A stretch of 64,000 nt of DNA from positions 1 through 64,000 of the forward strand of contig NZ_AMXA01000013.1 in NCBI RefSeq assembly GCF_000310145.2, written 5' to 3'. Source of the DNA: Thauera sp. 28. GTDB lineage: Bacteria > Pseudomonadota > Gammaproteobacteria > Burkholderiales > Rhodocyclaceae. The position numbers and the translations under genes are program-made. Positions 17,550-27,728 of this stretch are shown piece after piece. The notes beneath the pieces are model-generated. The model did not search any database. It had not been told where the DNA came from and saw nothing but the letters and a program-made list of their open reading frames with translations. The first letter of the stretch is position 1. Each line of letters opens with the position of its first letter.

Positions 17550-17670
17550 TGACGGTGCGTTCTCCCGGGCTTTTATCCCGCCGTGTAACCTCGCCAGAGG
17601 TCGATGACTCTCGGACCAGCCACCCGCTCGCGCGGGCCGGAACCCTAGTCATCCATTCCAGATTGTGCTG
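17550..17670 (-). promoter_or_regulatory. Guanidine-I (ykkC) riboswitch
   Basis: On the minus strand the leader carries the hallmark sequences in the right order: CTAGGGTTCCG (17648-17638), GGTCCGAGAG (17617-17608), ACACGG, then GGGATAAAAGCCCGGGAGA (17579-17561). These are the conserved joining regions of the ykkC aptamer, which binds guanidinium. It is followed by a TCACCGGTGA palindrome and then the ribosome site of the transporter gene, so control could act by an alternative structure before the start codon. The motif match is strong. The exact expression platform is not resolved by eye. Confidence 0.93.
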
Positions 17671-17714
17671 TGCGACGTCCGTGCTTAGGCGCCGCTCCTG
17701 CATGGTCAACGTAA

Positions 17715-17730
17715 AGCGAGGATCGTGCCA
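17715..17730 (-). promoter_or_regulatory. Sigma-54 promoter of the guanidine operon
   Basis: Minus-strand TGGCAC-GATCC-TCGCT matches the -24/-12 consensus (TGGCAC-N5-TTGCW) with GG and GC exactly 12 bp apart. The predicted start is near 17704, about 35 nt before the riboswitch. NtrC-like sites lie 65-115 bp farther upstream. Confidence 0.75.
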
Positions 17731-17793
17731 GCTCCCAAGTCCCTGTGTTTGCTGGGCGTTTCGTGCCTAACATCGGTCAAGATCAATACTGGC

Positions 17794-17830
17794 TGCACTG
17801 ATTTGGTGCATCGTGCTCGAGCATGGTGCC
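17794..17830. promoter_or_regulatory. Two NtrC-like enhancer sites
   Basis: Site 1 (17794-17810) is TGCACT-N5-GGTGCA, matching the NtrC consensus TGCACY-N5-GGTGCA at all specified positions. Site 2 (17814-17830) is TGCTCG-N5-GGTGCC, a weaker match on the same axis with its centre 20 bp away. Their position upstream of the sigma-54 promoter is right for an enhancer activating the guanidine operon under nitrogen limitation. Confidence 0.75.
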
Positions 17831-17925
17831 GGCTGGTGTTTGCACCACGCCGGGATCTGCCCGCATCGAGGTGTACCTTGCGCATGCCGGGTGTCGCAGC
17901 CGGCAGCTCGGCGAGTGCAGGGGGA

Positions 17926-17957
17926 GGAAAAAAAACGGCGCCCCGCAGGGCGCCGCT
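17926..17957 (-). terminator. Rho-independent terminator of the amt/glnK operon
   Basis: On the minus strand a GC-rich stem (CGGCGCCC/GGGCGCCG around a short loop) is followed by eight T. It lies 55 bp past the end of the last ammonium transporter gene and separates that operon from the guanidine operon. The 18011-17501 gap also holds the enhancer, promoter and riboswitch listed separately. Confidence 0.9.
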
Positions 17958-18011
17958 CGAAACAGGACCGGAGGAGAGCGGTCCCGCAGGTGAAGTGCTT
18001 GGCCTTGCGGC

Positions 18012-19340
18012 TCAACTGCGATAAGCGGACTCCCCGTGCGCCGTGATGTCCAGGCCCTCGCGCTCCTCTTCTTCGGGCACGCGCAGGCCGACCAGGATGT
18101 CCGCGATCTTGTAGGCGATGAAGGCGACCACTGCCGACCACACGATGGTGACGATCACGCTCCAGGTCTGGATCCAAACCTGGGCGCCCATGGCGAAGTC
18201 CTCGCCGCCGGTGCCGCCCAGGGCGGGCGCAGCGAACACGCCGGTGAGAATCGCGCCGACGATGCCGCCCACGCCATGCACGCCAAACACGTCGAGGGCG
18301 TCATCGGCGCCCAGCATGTGCTTGAGGCCATTGACGCCCCACAGGCAGATGAAGCCGGACAGCGTGCCGATCACGATCGCGCCCATCGGGCCCACCGAGC
18401 CGCAGGCAGGGGTGATGGCGACCAGGCCGGCGACCGCGCCCGAGGCCGCGCCCAGCATCGAGGGCTTGCCCTTGAGCAGGGCCTCGGCCAGCGACCAGGC
18501 CAGCACCGCGGCGGCGGTGGCGAACAAGGTGTTGATGAAGGCGAGCGCCGCGCCCGAGGTGGCCTCGAGGTTGGAGCCGGCATTGAAGCCGAACCAGCCC
18601 ACCCACAGCAGCGAAGCGCCGACCATCGTCAGCGTCAGGCTGTGCGGTGCCATCGATTCGCGACCGAAGCCGATGCGCTTGCCGACCATGTAGGCGCCCA
18701 CCAGGCCAGCGATACCGGCGTTGATGTGCACCACCGTGCCGCCGGCAAAGTCGAGCGCACCGTCCTCCAGGAGGTAGCCGCCCGGACCCCACACCATGTG
18801 GCAGATCGGCAGGTAGCAGAAGGTGAACCAGATCACCGAGAAGATCAGCACCGCCGAGAACTTCATGCGCTCGGCGAAGGCGCCGACGACGAGTGCGCCG
18901 GTGATGCCGGCAAAGGTGGCCTGGAAGGCGATGAAGGCGAATTCGGGCAGCTTCACGTTGTCGGTGAAGGTGTCGGCGAGCGAGTCGATGGTGACGCCGG
19001 ACAGGAAGACCTTGTCGAGCGAGCCGATGAAGGGGGTGCCCTCGGTGAAGGCCAGGCTGTAGCCATAGACGGCGAACAGCAGTGCGTTGAGCGAGAACAC
19101 GGTCATCACCTGCATCAGCACCGACAGCATGTTCTTGGCGCGCACCAGGCCGCCATAGAACAGCGCCAGGCCGGGCAGGGCCATCATCAGCACGAGAAGC
19201 GTCGCGGTCATGATCCAGGCGACATCGCCCTTGTGCACCTCGACGGCGGCTTCGGCCGCCTCCTGGGCGAGGGCGCCGCCGGAGACGGCGGGCAGGCCGA
19301 CAAGAAGGCTTGCAGACAGCAGCGTATGGATTGTTTTCAT
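18012..19340 (-). CDS. amtB: Ammonium transporter (second amt copy of the block)
   Basis: A 442-residue Amt/MEP/Rh channel with a signal-peptide-like start (residues 1-25), an extra alanine-rich stretch and eleven membrane helices. The pore twin histidines are recognisable in VVHINAGIAGLVGAY and GVHGVGGIVGAI. The conserved FNAGSNLEATSGAAL segment follows. It lies 15 bases after a glnK gene. GlnK is known to plug AmtB when ammonium is plentiful, so the pair is a regulatory unit. It is the last gene before the terminator at 17926-17957. It is clearly diverged from the other amt at 19793-21142, not a recent duplicate. Confidence 0.95.
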   Translation of the reverse strand: MKTIHTLLSASLLVGLPAVSGGALAQEAAEAAVEVHKGDVAWIMTATLLVLMMALPGLALFYGGLVRAKNMLSVLMQVMTVFSLNALLFAVYGYSLAFTEGTPFIGSLDKVFLSGVTIDSLADTFTDNVKLPEFAFIAFQATFAGITGALVVGAFAERMKFSAVLIFSVIWFTFCYLPICHMVWGPGGYLLEDGALDFAGGTVVHINAGIAGLVGAYMVGKRIGFGRESMAPHSLTLTMVGASLLWVGWFGFNAGSNLEATSGAALAFINTLFATAAAVLAWSLAEALLKGKPSMLGAASGAVAGLVAITPACGSVGPMGAIVIGTLSGFICLWGVNGLKHMLGADDALDVFGVHGVGGIVGAILTGVFAAPALGGTGGEDFAMGAQVWIQTWSVIVTIVWSAVVAFIAYKIADILVGLRVPEEEEREGLDITAHGESAYRS

Positions 19341-19355
19341 TTTGGGTGTGCTCGC

Positions 19356-21142
<1,787 letters not shown>

Positions 21143-21155
21143 TGCATGTTCTCCC

Positions 21156-21557
<402 letters not shown>

Positions 21558-22319
21558 TCAGAATTCCTTCGTGAAGGACAGCACGTAGCGGTCGCCGGCC
21601 GCGTTCTTGCCATTGCTGCCGAAGCAGTAGGGCTGACCAAGTGCGCAGCTGCCATTGGCGTCGGAGTCCGAATAGCTGAATGCAACGGTGCCGAAGCCGA
21701 CGTCCTTGCTGATGCCCAGGCCCCAGTCGGTGTAGGTCGCATCGCTGTTCTTGCGGATGCGCTGGTGGCCGACGTGCGCCGACAAGGTCCAGGTCGGGGC
21801 GACCTCGTACTCGGCGTTGAGCTCCAGATAGTTGCTGTTGCGGGTCTTCTCGCCATTCGTGCCCGTCCACCCGAACAGGTGCTTGGAGACGGCGTGCGAG
21901 TACTTCAGCTCTAGGAACTGCCAGCCCAGCGACAGGTAGACCTCGGTCGAGTCCGGCGACGGCGTGCCGGCGATCTTGTCGCCCGGGTAGTAGTACTGGA
22001 TCACGCCGACGTCGTAAGACAAGGGGCCTGCTTCGCCCGCATAGCCGACGTAGAGGTCGAGCTCGAGGCTGTTGTTGGTCTTGGCGATGTCGTCGACCCA
22101 ACCGACGTTCGAGCCCCAGGTGCCGATGTAGAGCCCGCTCTCGTGCGCGTAGTCGAAGCCGCCCTGCAGTGCCGGCTTGCCCTGCGACTGGGTGATGCCG
22201 CGGAAGACGTAGTCCGTGGTGATGGTCAGGTTGGCGCTGATGGGGCCGTCGCCGGCATGGGCGACGCCTGCGAAGGGCAGTGCGGCAAGAAGGGCGGTGG
22301 TGAGAAGGGACTTGCGCAT
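21558..22319 (-). CDS. TorF-family putative outer-membrane porin
   Basis: A 253-residue protein with a signal peptide (cleavage after GVAHA, about 22). Repeated alternating hydrophobic/polar strands end in FTKEF, a typical aromatic-terminated outer-membrane beta-barrel. The NLTITTDYVFRGITQSQGKPALQGGFDY opening is the signature of the TorF-like (TIGR02001) putative porin family, which often sits with glnK-amtB in Rhodocyclales. It is the first gene of the block behind a sigma-54 promoter, so it may admit ammonium or small nitrogen compounds through the outer membrane (inference). CAGGAG precedes the ATG. Confidence 0.88.
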   Translation of the reverse strand: MRKSLLTTALLAALPFAGVAHAGDGPISANLTITTDYVFRGITQSQGKPALQGGFDYAHESGLYIGTWGSNVGWVDDIAKTNNSLELDLYVGYAGEAGPLSYDVGVIQYYYPGDKIAGTPSPDSTEVYLSLGWQFLELKYSHAVSKHLFGWTGTNGEKTRNSNYLELNAEYEVAPTWTLSAHVGHQRIRKNSDATYTDWGLGISKDVGFGTVAFSYSDSDANGSCALGQPYCFGSNGKNAAGDRYVLSFTKEF

Positions 22320-22362
22320 GATGAACTCCTGAGCGGGTTTCGGGTTTTGACGCTGATCCCAA

Positions 22363-22378
22363 AGCACGGCGTGTGCCA
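22363..22378 (-). promoter_or_regulatory. Sigma-54 promoter of the porin-glnK-amtB block
   Basis: Minus-strand TGGCAC-ACGCC-GTGCT has a perfect -24 element and a -12 element retaining the essential GC, 12 bp from GG. The start is predicted near 22352, giving a leader of about 33 nt. Confidence 0.75.
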
Positions 22379-22485
22379 GCAAACTGAAGTGATTGTTAAA
22401 TATGAAGTTATCAGGATGATTGGGGGGGCGCAGCCGTTGTTTTGCTGCGCTGCCGCACGGATTCATGCACGAGAATGGCTCGGTA

Positions 22486-22536
22486 TGCACCGACTTGGTG
22501 CATCGAGCCGGGCCGTGACTGCCAGCTTCTGGTGCA
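22486..22536. promoter_or_regulatory. Two NtrC sites upstream of the porin-glnK-amtB block
   Basis: Site 1 (22486-22502) is TGCACC-N5-GGTGCA, a perfect NtrC palindrome. Site 2 (22520-22536) is TGCCAG-N5-GGTGCA with one good half. Their centres are 34 bp apart, about three helical turns, and they lie 110-160 bp upstream of the sigma-54 promoter, the usual enhancer arrangement. The rest of the 22320-22590 gap shows nothing else clear. Confidence 0.8.
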
Positions 22537-22590
22537 TCGCGGGCGGCGTGCTAGACTTCGCGCCATTCCTCACGTTTCAGGCAGGCCACC

Positions 22591-22848
22591 ATGAGCACTC
22601 CCCGCATCCTTGACGAAATCGGCGCCAAGCTCTCCGAGCTCGCCGCCAACAGCCCGGTTCGCGACATCGAGAAAAACGCCAAGGCGCTCATCGGCAGCGC
22701 GTTCGGCAAGCTGGAACTGGTGACGCGGGAGGAGTTCGAGGTGCAGCGCGAGATGCTCGCCCACAGCCGCCAGAAGCTCGCCGAACTTGAACAGCGGGTG
22801 GCAGAGCTCGAGCGTCTGCTTGCCGCAGAGGCAGACCGCAGCGTTTGA
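22591..22848 (+). CDS. ubiK: Ubiquinone biosynthesis accessory factor UbiK
   Basis: An 85-residue protein of the YqiC/UbiK family. The N-terminal half has an amphipathic helix (ILDEIGAKLSELAANSP) and the C-terminal half (about 48-80) is a coiled coil ending in LEQRVAELERLLAAEA that forms trimers in the family. UbiK helps the membrane-associated ubiquinone-synthesis complex. It lies divergent from the nitrogen block and 89 bp before yifB. Confidence 0.9.
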   Translation: MSTPRILDEIGAKLSELAANSPVRDIEKNAKALIGSAFGKLELVTREEFEVQREMLAHSRQKLAELEQRVAELERLLAAEADRSV

Positions 22849-22882
22849 CCACAGTCCGGATCGATCTGTCCGGAATAGTTTT

Positions 22883-22910
22883 TTGTCATTTTTTGCTTCT
22901 CCGCTAGACT
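22883..22910 (+). promoter_or_regulatory. Sigma-70-like promoter of yifB
   Basis: TTGTCA (22883-22888) and TAGACT (22905-22910) with 16-bp spacing lie just before yifB. CCGGAG at about 22926-22931 is the ribosome site for the ATG at 22938. Confidence 0.5.
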
Positions 22911-22937
22911 GGCGCTCCGTCCAGTCCGGAGAACCGC

Positions 22938-24440
22938 ATGTCCCTTGCGCTGGTGCGCAGTCGAGCGCTCGACGGCCTCGAAGCCCACGAGGTCATGGTC
23001 GAGGTGCACCTGGCCAACGGCCTGCCGGCATTCAACCTCGTCGGTCTGCCCGATACCGAGGTGCGCGAGGCGCGTGATCGTGTGCGCGCCGCGATCCAGA
23101 CCTCGCAGTTCGAATTCCCTCAACGCCGGATCACCGTCAATCTCGCGCCTGCCGACCTGCCAAAGGAGGGCGGGCGCTTCGATCTCGCCATTGCCGTTGG
23201 CATCCTGGCCGCGTCCGGTCAGGTGGCTGATGGGAGCCTTGACGGCATCGAGTTCTGTGGCGAGCTGTCGCTGACCGGCGGCCTGCGCGGGGTGCGTGGT
23301 GTGCTGGCGGTGGCGCTGGCCGCAGCACGTGCGCGCCGTAAGCTGGTGCTGCCGGCCGACAATGCTGCCGAGGCCGTGCTCGCCCAGGATGCCTTCGTGC
23401 TGGGGGCTGCCAGCCTGCTTGAGGTGTGCGCTCACCTCAATGGCCATACCGTGCTGCAGCGTGCGGCATCACGGCCTCCCGAGACAGCGTTACGCGACGG
23501 CATGCCCGACCTCGCCGACGTGCGTGGTCAGTTGCAGGCGCGTCGCGCGCTTGAGGTGGCAGCAGCAGGTGCGCACTCGATCCTGCTTTTTGGCCCGCCC
23601 GGCACGGGCAAGTCGATGCTCGCTCAGCGTCTGCCGGGGCTGTTGCCGGTGATGACCGAGGCGGAGGCGGTCGAGAGCGCCGCGCTGTTCTCGCTCGAAG
23701 GGAGCTTCGATCCCGCGCGCTGGCGCCAGCGGCCCTTCAGGGCGCCCCACCACACCGCTTCGGCTGCCGCGCTCGTCGGCGGCGGGGCGATGCCGCGGCC
23801 AGGCGAGATCTCGCTGGCAAACCACGGCGTGCTCTTCCTCGACGAGCTGCCGGAGTTCGATCGCCGTGTGCTCGAGGCTTTGCGCGAGCCGCTCGAGAGC
23901 GGCACGGTGACGGTGTCGCGTGCGCGCAAGCGCGCTGAGTTTCCAGCCCGCTTTCAGCTCGTGGCCGCGATGAATCCGTGCCCCTGCGGCTATGCCGGCC
24001 ATCCGCATCGCGCCTGCGTGTGTACGCCTGAGCAGGTGGCGCGCTATCGCGCGCGCATCTCCGGCCCGCTGCTCGACCGCATCGATCTCAGCGTTGAAGT
24101 GCCTGCGATCGCGCACGATGAGCTTGCCAGCGCCAGCCCGGGGGAGGATTCGGCCGCGGTGCGCGCACGCGTGGCGACGGCGCGCTCGCGTCAGTTCGAA
24201 CGCCAGGGCACGGTCAATGCCCGCCTCGAACCGGGGCAGGTCGAGCGCTGGTGCACACCGGACGCCGCCGGGGCGAGCCTGCTCAAGCAGGCAATGAGCC
24301 GCCTCAACCTGTCCGCGCGTGCCTATCACCGCATCCTGCGCGTCGCGCGCACGCTCGCCGACCTGGCTGGCCTGGCTCAGCCCGGATCCGCGCAGGTGGC
24401 CGAGGCCATCCAGTACCGGCGCAGCGTCGATGGGCGCTGA
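22938..24440 (+). CDS. yifB: YifB/ComM-type Mg-chelatase-like AAA+ ATPase
   Basis: A 500-residue cytoplasmic ATPase. Residues 1-190 form the ChlI-like (Lon-protease-fold) domain, 190-390 the AAA+ domain with Walker A GPPGTGKS at 219-226 and Walker B LFLDELPEF, and the C-terminal 100 residues the Mg-chelatase-related lid. A Cys-rich segment MNPCPCGYAGHPHRACVC is typical of the family. ComM homologues are reported to be helicases that promote branch migration during natural transformation. That role here is by homology only. Confidence 0.93.
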   Translation: MSLALVRSRALDGLEAHEVMVEVHLANGLPAFNLVGLPDTEVREARDRVRAAIQTSQFEFPQRRITVNLAPADLPKEGGRFDLAIAVGILAASGQVADGSLDGIEFCGELSLTGGLRGVRGVLAVALAAARARRKLVLPADNAAEAVLAQDAFVLGAASLLEVCAHLNGHTVLQRAASRPPETALRDGMPDLADVRGQLQARRALEVAAAGAHSILLFGPPGTGKSMLAQRLPGLLPVMTEAEAVESAALFSLEGSFDPARWRQRPFRAPHHTASAAALVGGGAMPRPGEISLANHGVLFLDELPEFDRRVLEALREPLESGTVTVSRARKRAEFPARFQLVAAMNPCPCGYAGHPHRACVCTPEQVARYRARISGPLLDRIDLSVEVPAIAHDELASASPGEDSAAVRARVATARSRQFERQGTVNARLEPGQVERWCTPDAAGASLLKQAMSRLNLSARAYHRILRVARTLADLAGLAQPGSAQVAEAIQYRRSVDGR

Positions 24441-24565
24441 TCGCGGGCGCCCGCCCCCGCACTGGGTTAAGCTGGTGTCCTTGTTCCCGAACCGACCTGG
24501 ATGCCGTAGGCGCACTGCCTCACACGGGCTGTGTGCTTCCTTCCCGCATCCGGCTGACTCCTTAC

Positions 24566-25759
24566 ATGCCTGCCAACGCACTCTGGTTGCCCTGGCTGCT
24601 CGCGGCATTGTCCGCGATCGGCCCATTCTCGATCGACACCTACCTGCCTGCCTTTCCGCGGATCGGCGCCGATCTCGAGGCGACAGCGATCCAGGTTCAG
24701 CAGACCCTGAGCGCCTACATGCTGGGGCTGGCGGGCATGGTGCTGTGGCACGGTGCGCTGGCCGACCGCTATGGGCGCCGGCGTGTGCTGCTCGTGCTGA
24801 CCGCGGTGTTCGCCCTGGCCTCGATACTGTGTGCCGCCGCGCCCAGCATCGAGTGGCTGTGGCTGGGGCGCGTCCTGCAGGGCGTATGCGGCGGCGCTGG
24901 CGTTGTCGTGGGCCGTGCCGTGGTGCGCGATGTTCATGAGGGGGCGCAGGCGCAACGTCTGATGGCGAGGGTGATGCTCATCTTCGCCCTTGCGCCGGCG
25001 ATCGCGCCGTTGGTGGGCGCCGCCCTCCTTGCGCTCGCCGGCTGGCGCTCGATCTTCATCTTCCTGGCCGTGTTCGGTATCGCGCTCACGCTGGCGACCT
25101 GGCGCCTGCTGCCCGAGACCTTGCCGGTGGCGGAGCGCCAGTCGCTGCACCCGGCGCAACTGTTGCGCGGCTACCGGGCGGTCTTCGGCAGCCCGGCCTT
25201 CGTGCTGCTCGGCTTGACCGCCGCACTCAATTTCTGCGGCTTTTTCCTCTACGTCATGTCCGCACCCGTGTTCATCCTTGAGCACCTTGGCCTGGGTACG
25301 ACGGGGTTCATCTGGCTGTTCGGCCCCGCCGTGGGCGGAATGATGCTCGGCTCGCTGCTCTCGGAGCGCATGGCCGGGGTCTGGCGGCCGGGGCGCACCG
25401 TTGGGGCGGGTTTTGCCCTCATGTTCGCGGCCGTGCTGGCAAACCTGCTCGTGTCCGCGGGCTTGCCTGGGGCGGAGCGTTGGATCGTGCTTGCGGTCGG
25501 CCTCTATTGCTGCGGCATGTCGATTGCCACGCCGACACTGAACATCCTCGCCCTGGATCTGTTTCCGGCGCGTCGCGGCATGGCGTCGAGCTGCCAGAGC
25601 TTCATGCAGATCGGCATCAATGCGCTGCTGGCGGGCGTGGTGGCGCCATTGCTGTGGACGAGTACGCTCAGCCTTGCCACAGGCATGGCGCTGTTCGTGG
25701 GGCTCGGTGTGTCGTGCTGGCTGCTGTGGATGTGGCGGAGGCGCCAGGCGACGCTGTGA
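24566..25759 (+). CDS. Bcr/CflA-family multidrug efflux MFS transporter
   Basis: A 397-residue major facilitator with twelve membrane helices. The Bcr/CflA opening is visible (PFSIDTYLPAFPRIGADL), with motif A GALADRYGRRRVLL between helices 2 and 3 and GRAVVRDVHEG after helix 4. This drug:proton antiporter family is known for bicyclomycin, chloramphenicol and sulfonamide export. The true substrate is unknown. The ATG at 24566 gives the family start; a much longer upstream frame overlaps yifB and is not coding. Confidence 0.9.
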   Translation: MPANALWLPWLLAALSAIGPFSIDTYLPAFPRIGADLEATAIQVQQTLSAYMLGLAGMVLWHGALADRYGRRRVLLVLTAVFALASILCAAAPSIEWLWLGRVLQGVCGGAGVVVGRAVVRDVHEGAQAQRLMARVMLIFALAPAIAPLVGAALLALAGWRSIFIFLAVFGIALTLATWRLLPETLPVAERQSLHPAQLLRGYRAVFGSPAFVLLGLTAALNFCGFFLYVMSAPVFILEHLGLGTTGFIWLFGPAVGGMMLGSLLSERMAGVWRPGRTVGAGFALMFAAVLANLLVSAGLPGAERWIVLAVGLYCCGMSIATPTLNILALDLFPARRGMASSCQSFMQIGINALLAGVVAPLLWTSTLSLATGMALFVGLGVSCWLLWMWRRRQATL

Positions 25760-25774
25760 GTGCGGGCCGTGCGC

Positions 25775-26167
25775 TCAGCACTGCGCCCAGGGCAGGCCGT
25801 CGAAGCGCCAGCCATTGACCGAGTTGCGGTGGTGGTTGGCGTCGAGTTCGCCTTCGAAGCCATGGCTGACGTTGTAGACGGTGGTGAAGCCCGCCTGTTC
25901 GAGCGCCTCGCCCGCGACTTCTGAGCGATTGCCGGAGCGGCAGATGAGCAGGATCGGGCGGTGGCCGCCGTTGCCGGCGAGTTTCTTGACCTCGCCCACG
26001 AAGTTCGGATTCACCTCCCAGTCTGGGCCGTCGTTCCACGACACATGGATGGCGCCCACCGGATGGCCGACGAAGAGGTATTCGATCTCGCTGCGGACGT
26101 CGATGAGCAGTGCGTCCGGCCTGGACTGCAGCAGCGCATGGGCTTCCTTCGGCGTGATGTGTTGCAT
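25775..26167 (-). CDS. Single-domain rhodanese
   Basis: A 130-residue cytoplasmic rhodanese. The active-site loop is CRSGNRS at 76-82 with nucleophile Cys76, and the domain opening DALLIDVRSEIEYLFVGHPVGAIHV is standard. It would carry sulfane sulfur as a persulfide. There is no fused domain. It converges with the MFS gene 16 bases away and shares an upstream intergenic space with the orphan ATPase pair. GGAG lies about 8 bases before its ATG. Confidence 0.92.
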   Translation of the reverse strand: MQHITPKEAHALLQSRPDALLIDVRSEIEYLFVGHPVGAIHVSWNDGPDWEVNPNFVGEVKKLAGNGGHRPILLICRSGNRSEVAGEALEQAGFTTVYNVSHGFEGELDANHHRNSVNGWRFDGLPWAQC

Positions 26168-26196
26168 TTGCAGGGCTCCGGCTCCGTGGGTGAAGG

Positions 26197-26202
26197 ATTA
26201 TA
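26197..26202 (-). promoter_or_regulatory. -10 element of the rhodanese promoter
   Basis: On the minus strand a perfect TATAAT lies 29 bp before the rhodanese ATG. The -35 region (CGACCC at 17-bp spacing) is poor, so the promoter may be weak or activated. Confidence 0.45.
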
Positions 26203-26245
26203 TTCTGAACAACGGATACGGGTCGCGGCGCATCCACGTCCTGCA

Positions 26246-26971
26246 CTAGTCGCCGCCGAGATAGGCGCGACGTACGCGCGTGTCCTCGAGCAGGGACGGG
26301 CTGCGCCCGCTGAGGACGATGCGGCCGTTCTCCATCACGTGCCCCTGCGCGGCGAATTCGAGCGCGAGGCGGGCATTCTGCTCGACGAGCAGGATCCCCA
26401 GTCCGGCTGTCGACACCGAGTCCAGCACCTCGAACACGGTGTCGACGATGCGTGGCGCCAGCCCCATTGAAGGCTCGTCGAGCAGCAGCAGGCGCGGGCG
26501 CGACATGAGTGCACGGGCGATGGCGAGCATCTGCTGCTCGCCGCCGGAGAGTGTGCCGGCGGTCTGGTGCAGGCGCTCGTGAATCCGCGGCAGCATGGTG
26601 AAGACCTTGTCGAGGTCGGCCTCGATGCCGTGGCGATCGTTACGCGCATAGGCGCCCAGGCGCAGGTTCTCGGCCACCGTCAGGCGCGCGAACAGCCCTC
26701 TCCCCTCGGGCACCAGGGCGATGCCGCGGCGCACGCGCGCGTGGGCTTCCAGCTTGTCTATGTCTTCGCCCGCAAAGCGCAGCCTCCCTGCAGCCAGCGG
26801 CGTGGCCCCGGCAATGGCGGCCAGGGTGGAACTCTTGCCCGCGCCATTGGCGCCGATCAGGCAGTGGCGATCGCCTTCGCAGATGGTGAATGAGACCCCT
26901 TTCACCGCCTCGATGCCGCCGTAGGCGACGGTCAGCGCGTCGACCTGCAGCAGCGTGCGGTCACCTTGCAT
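26246..26971 (-). CDS. livF: LivF-like HAAT ABC ATPase (orphan pair)
   Basis: A 241-residue ATPase of the branched-chain amino-acid (HAAT) type. Walker A is GANGAGKSS, the signature LSGGEQQMLAIARAL, and Walker B RLLLLDEPSMGLAP. The LivF identity comes from the MGLAP run and short length. The ATG at 26971 has GGGAGG 5 bases upstream and overlaps the LivG-like gene by 11 bases. No permease or binding protein follows: the next leftward gene is a rhodanese. This pair therefore either serves a distant transporter or backs up the divergent complete system. Confidence 0.85.
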   Translation of the reverse strand: MQGDRTLLQVDALTVAYGGIEAVKGVSFTICEGDRHCLIGANGAGKSSTLAAIAGATPLAAGRLRFAGEDIDKLEAHARVRRGIALVPEGRGLFARLTVAENLRLGAYARNDRHGIEADLDKVFTMLPRIHERLHQTAGTLSGGEQQMLAIARALMSRPRLLLLDEPSMGLAPRIVDTVFEVLDSVSTAGLGILLVEQNARLALEFAAQGHVMENGRIVLSGRSPSLLEDTRVRRAYLGGD

Positions 26972-27728
26972 GACTGCCTCCCAGGTAGGCGGCAATCACG
27001 ACGGGGTCGTGCCGCACCGCTGCGGGTGTGCCTTGCGCGATCAGCCGACCGAAGTCGAGTACGGCAATGCGGTCGCACGCTGCCATGACCAGGCTCATGT
27101 CATGCTCGATCAGGACGATGGTGACGCCGTCGGCCCTGATGCGCTCGAGCAGGCGTTTCAGTACGCCCGTCTCGGTGGCGTTCATGCCCGCCGCGGGTTC
27201 ATCGAGCGCGAGCAGGCGTGGCTGGCCGGCGAGCGCACGGGCGATCTCCAGCCGGCGTTGGTCGCCATAGGACAGCGTGCCGGCAGCGGCGTCGGCAAGG
27301 TGCGCGATGCCCACATAGTCGAGCCAGCGCAGGGCGCTGGCGCGGCAGGCCGCCTCCTCGGCACGCGCCGCGCGCGTTCCCGCCAGGGTGGCCCATAACC
27401 CGGTCCGCGCTCGGGCGTCGGCGGCGACCATGGCGTTCTCGAGCACGCTCAGCTCGCGGAACAGGCGGGTGTTCTGGAAGCTGCGGGCGATGCCGCAGCG
27501 TGCAACGGCATGCGGCGGGCCTGCAGGCAGGCGCTCGCCGCCAAGCGTGAAGTGGCCATTGTCGGCACGTTCACTGCCGGTGAGCAGGTTGAACAGGGTG
27601 GTCTTGCCGGCGCCGTTGGGGCCGATCAGTCCGAAGATCTCACCCTGTTCGACTTCGAACGAGATGTCGTCCAGCGCTTGCAGGCCGCCGTAGCGCTTGC
27701 TGACCTTGCACGCGTGCAGCAGGCTCAT
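26961..27728 (-). CDS. livG: LivG-like HAAT ABC ATPase (orphan pair)
   Basis: A 255-residue HAAT ATPase with Walker A GPNGAGKTT and a LivG-typical insertion after IARSFQNTRLFRELSVLENAM. The signature is degenerate (LSYGDQRRLEIARAL rather than LSGGQ), as in many LivG proteins. Walker B is RLLALDEPAAGMN. The ATG at 27728 gives the conserved start; longer frames upstream run antisense to the divergent gene. It is coupled to the LivF-like gene and diverges from a complete HAAT operon that already has its own two ATPases. Confidence 0.85.
   Translation of the reverse strand: MSLLHACKVSKRYGGLQALDDISFEVEQGEIFGLIGPNGAGKTTLFNLLTGSERADNGHFTLGGERLPAGPPHAVARCGIARSFQNTRLFRELSVLENAMVAADARARTGLWATLAGTRAARAEEAACRASALRWLDYVGIAHLADAAAGTLSYGDQRRLEIARALAGQPRLLALDEPAAGMNATETGVLKRLLERIRADGVTIVLIEHDMSLVMAACDRIAVLDFGRLIAQGTPAAVRHDPVVIAAYLGGSHAR

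Noticed and set aside
17682-17709. A sigma-70-like promoter (TTGACC-N16-TAAGCA, minus strand) before the guanidine operon
   Set aside because: The -10 is poor, and a better sigma-54 element with NtrC-like sites lies just upstream. It cannot be fully excluded as a secondary promoter.
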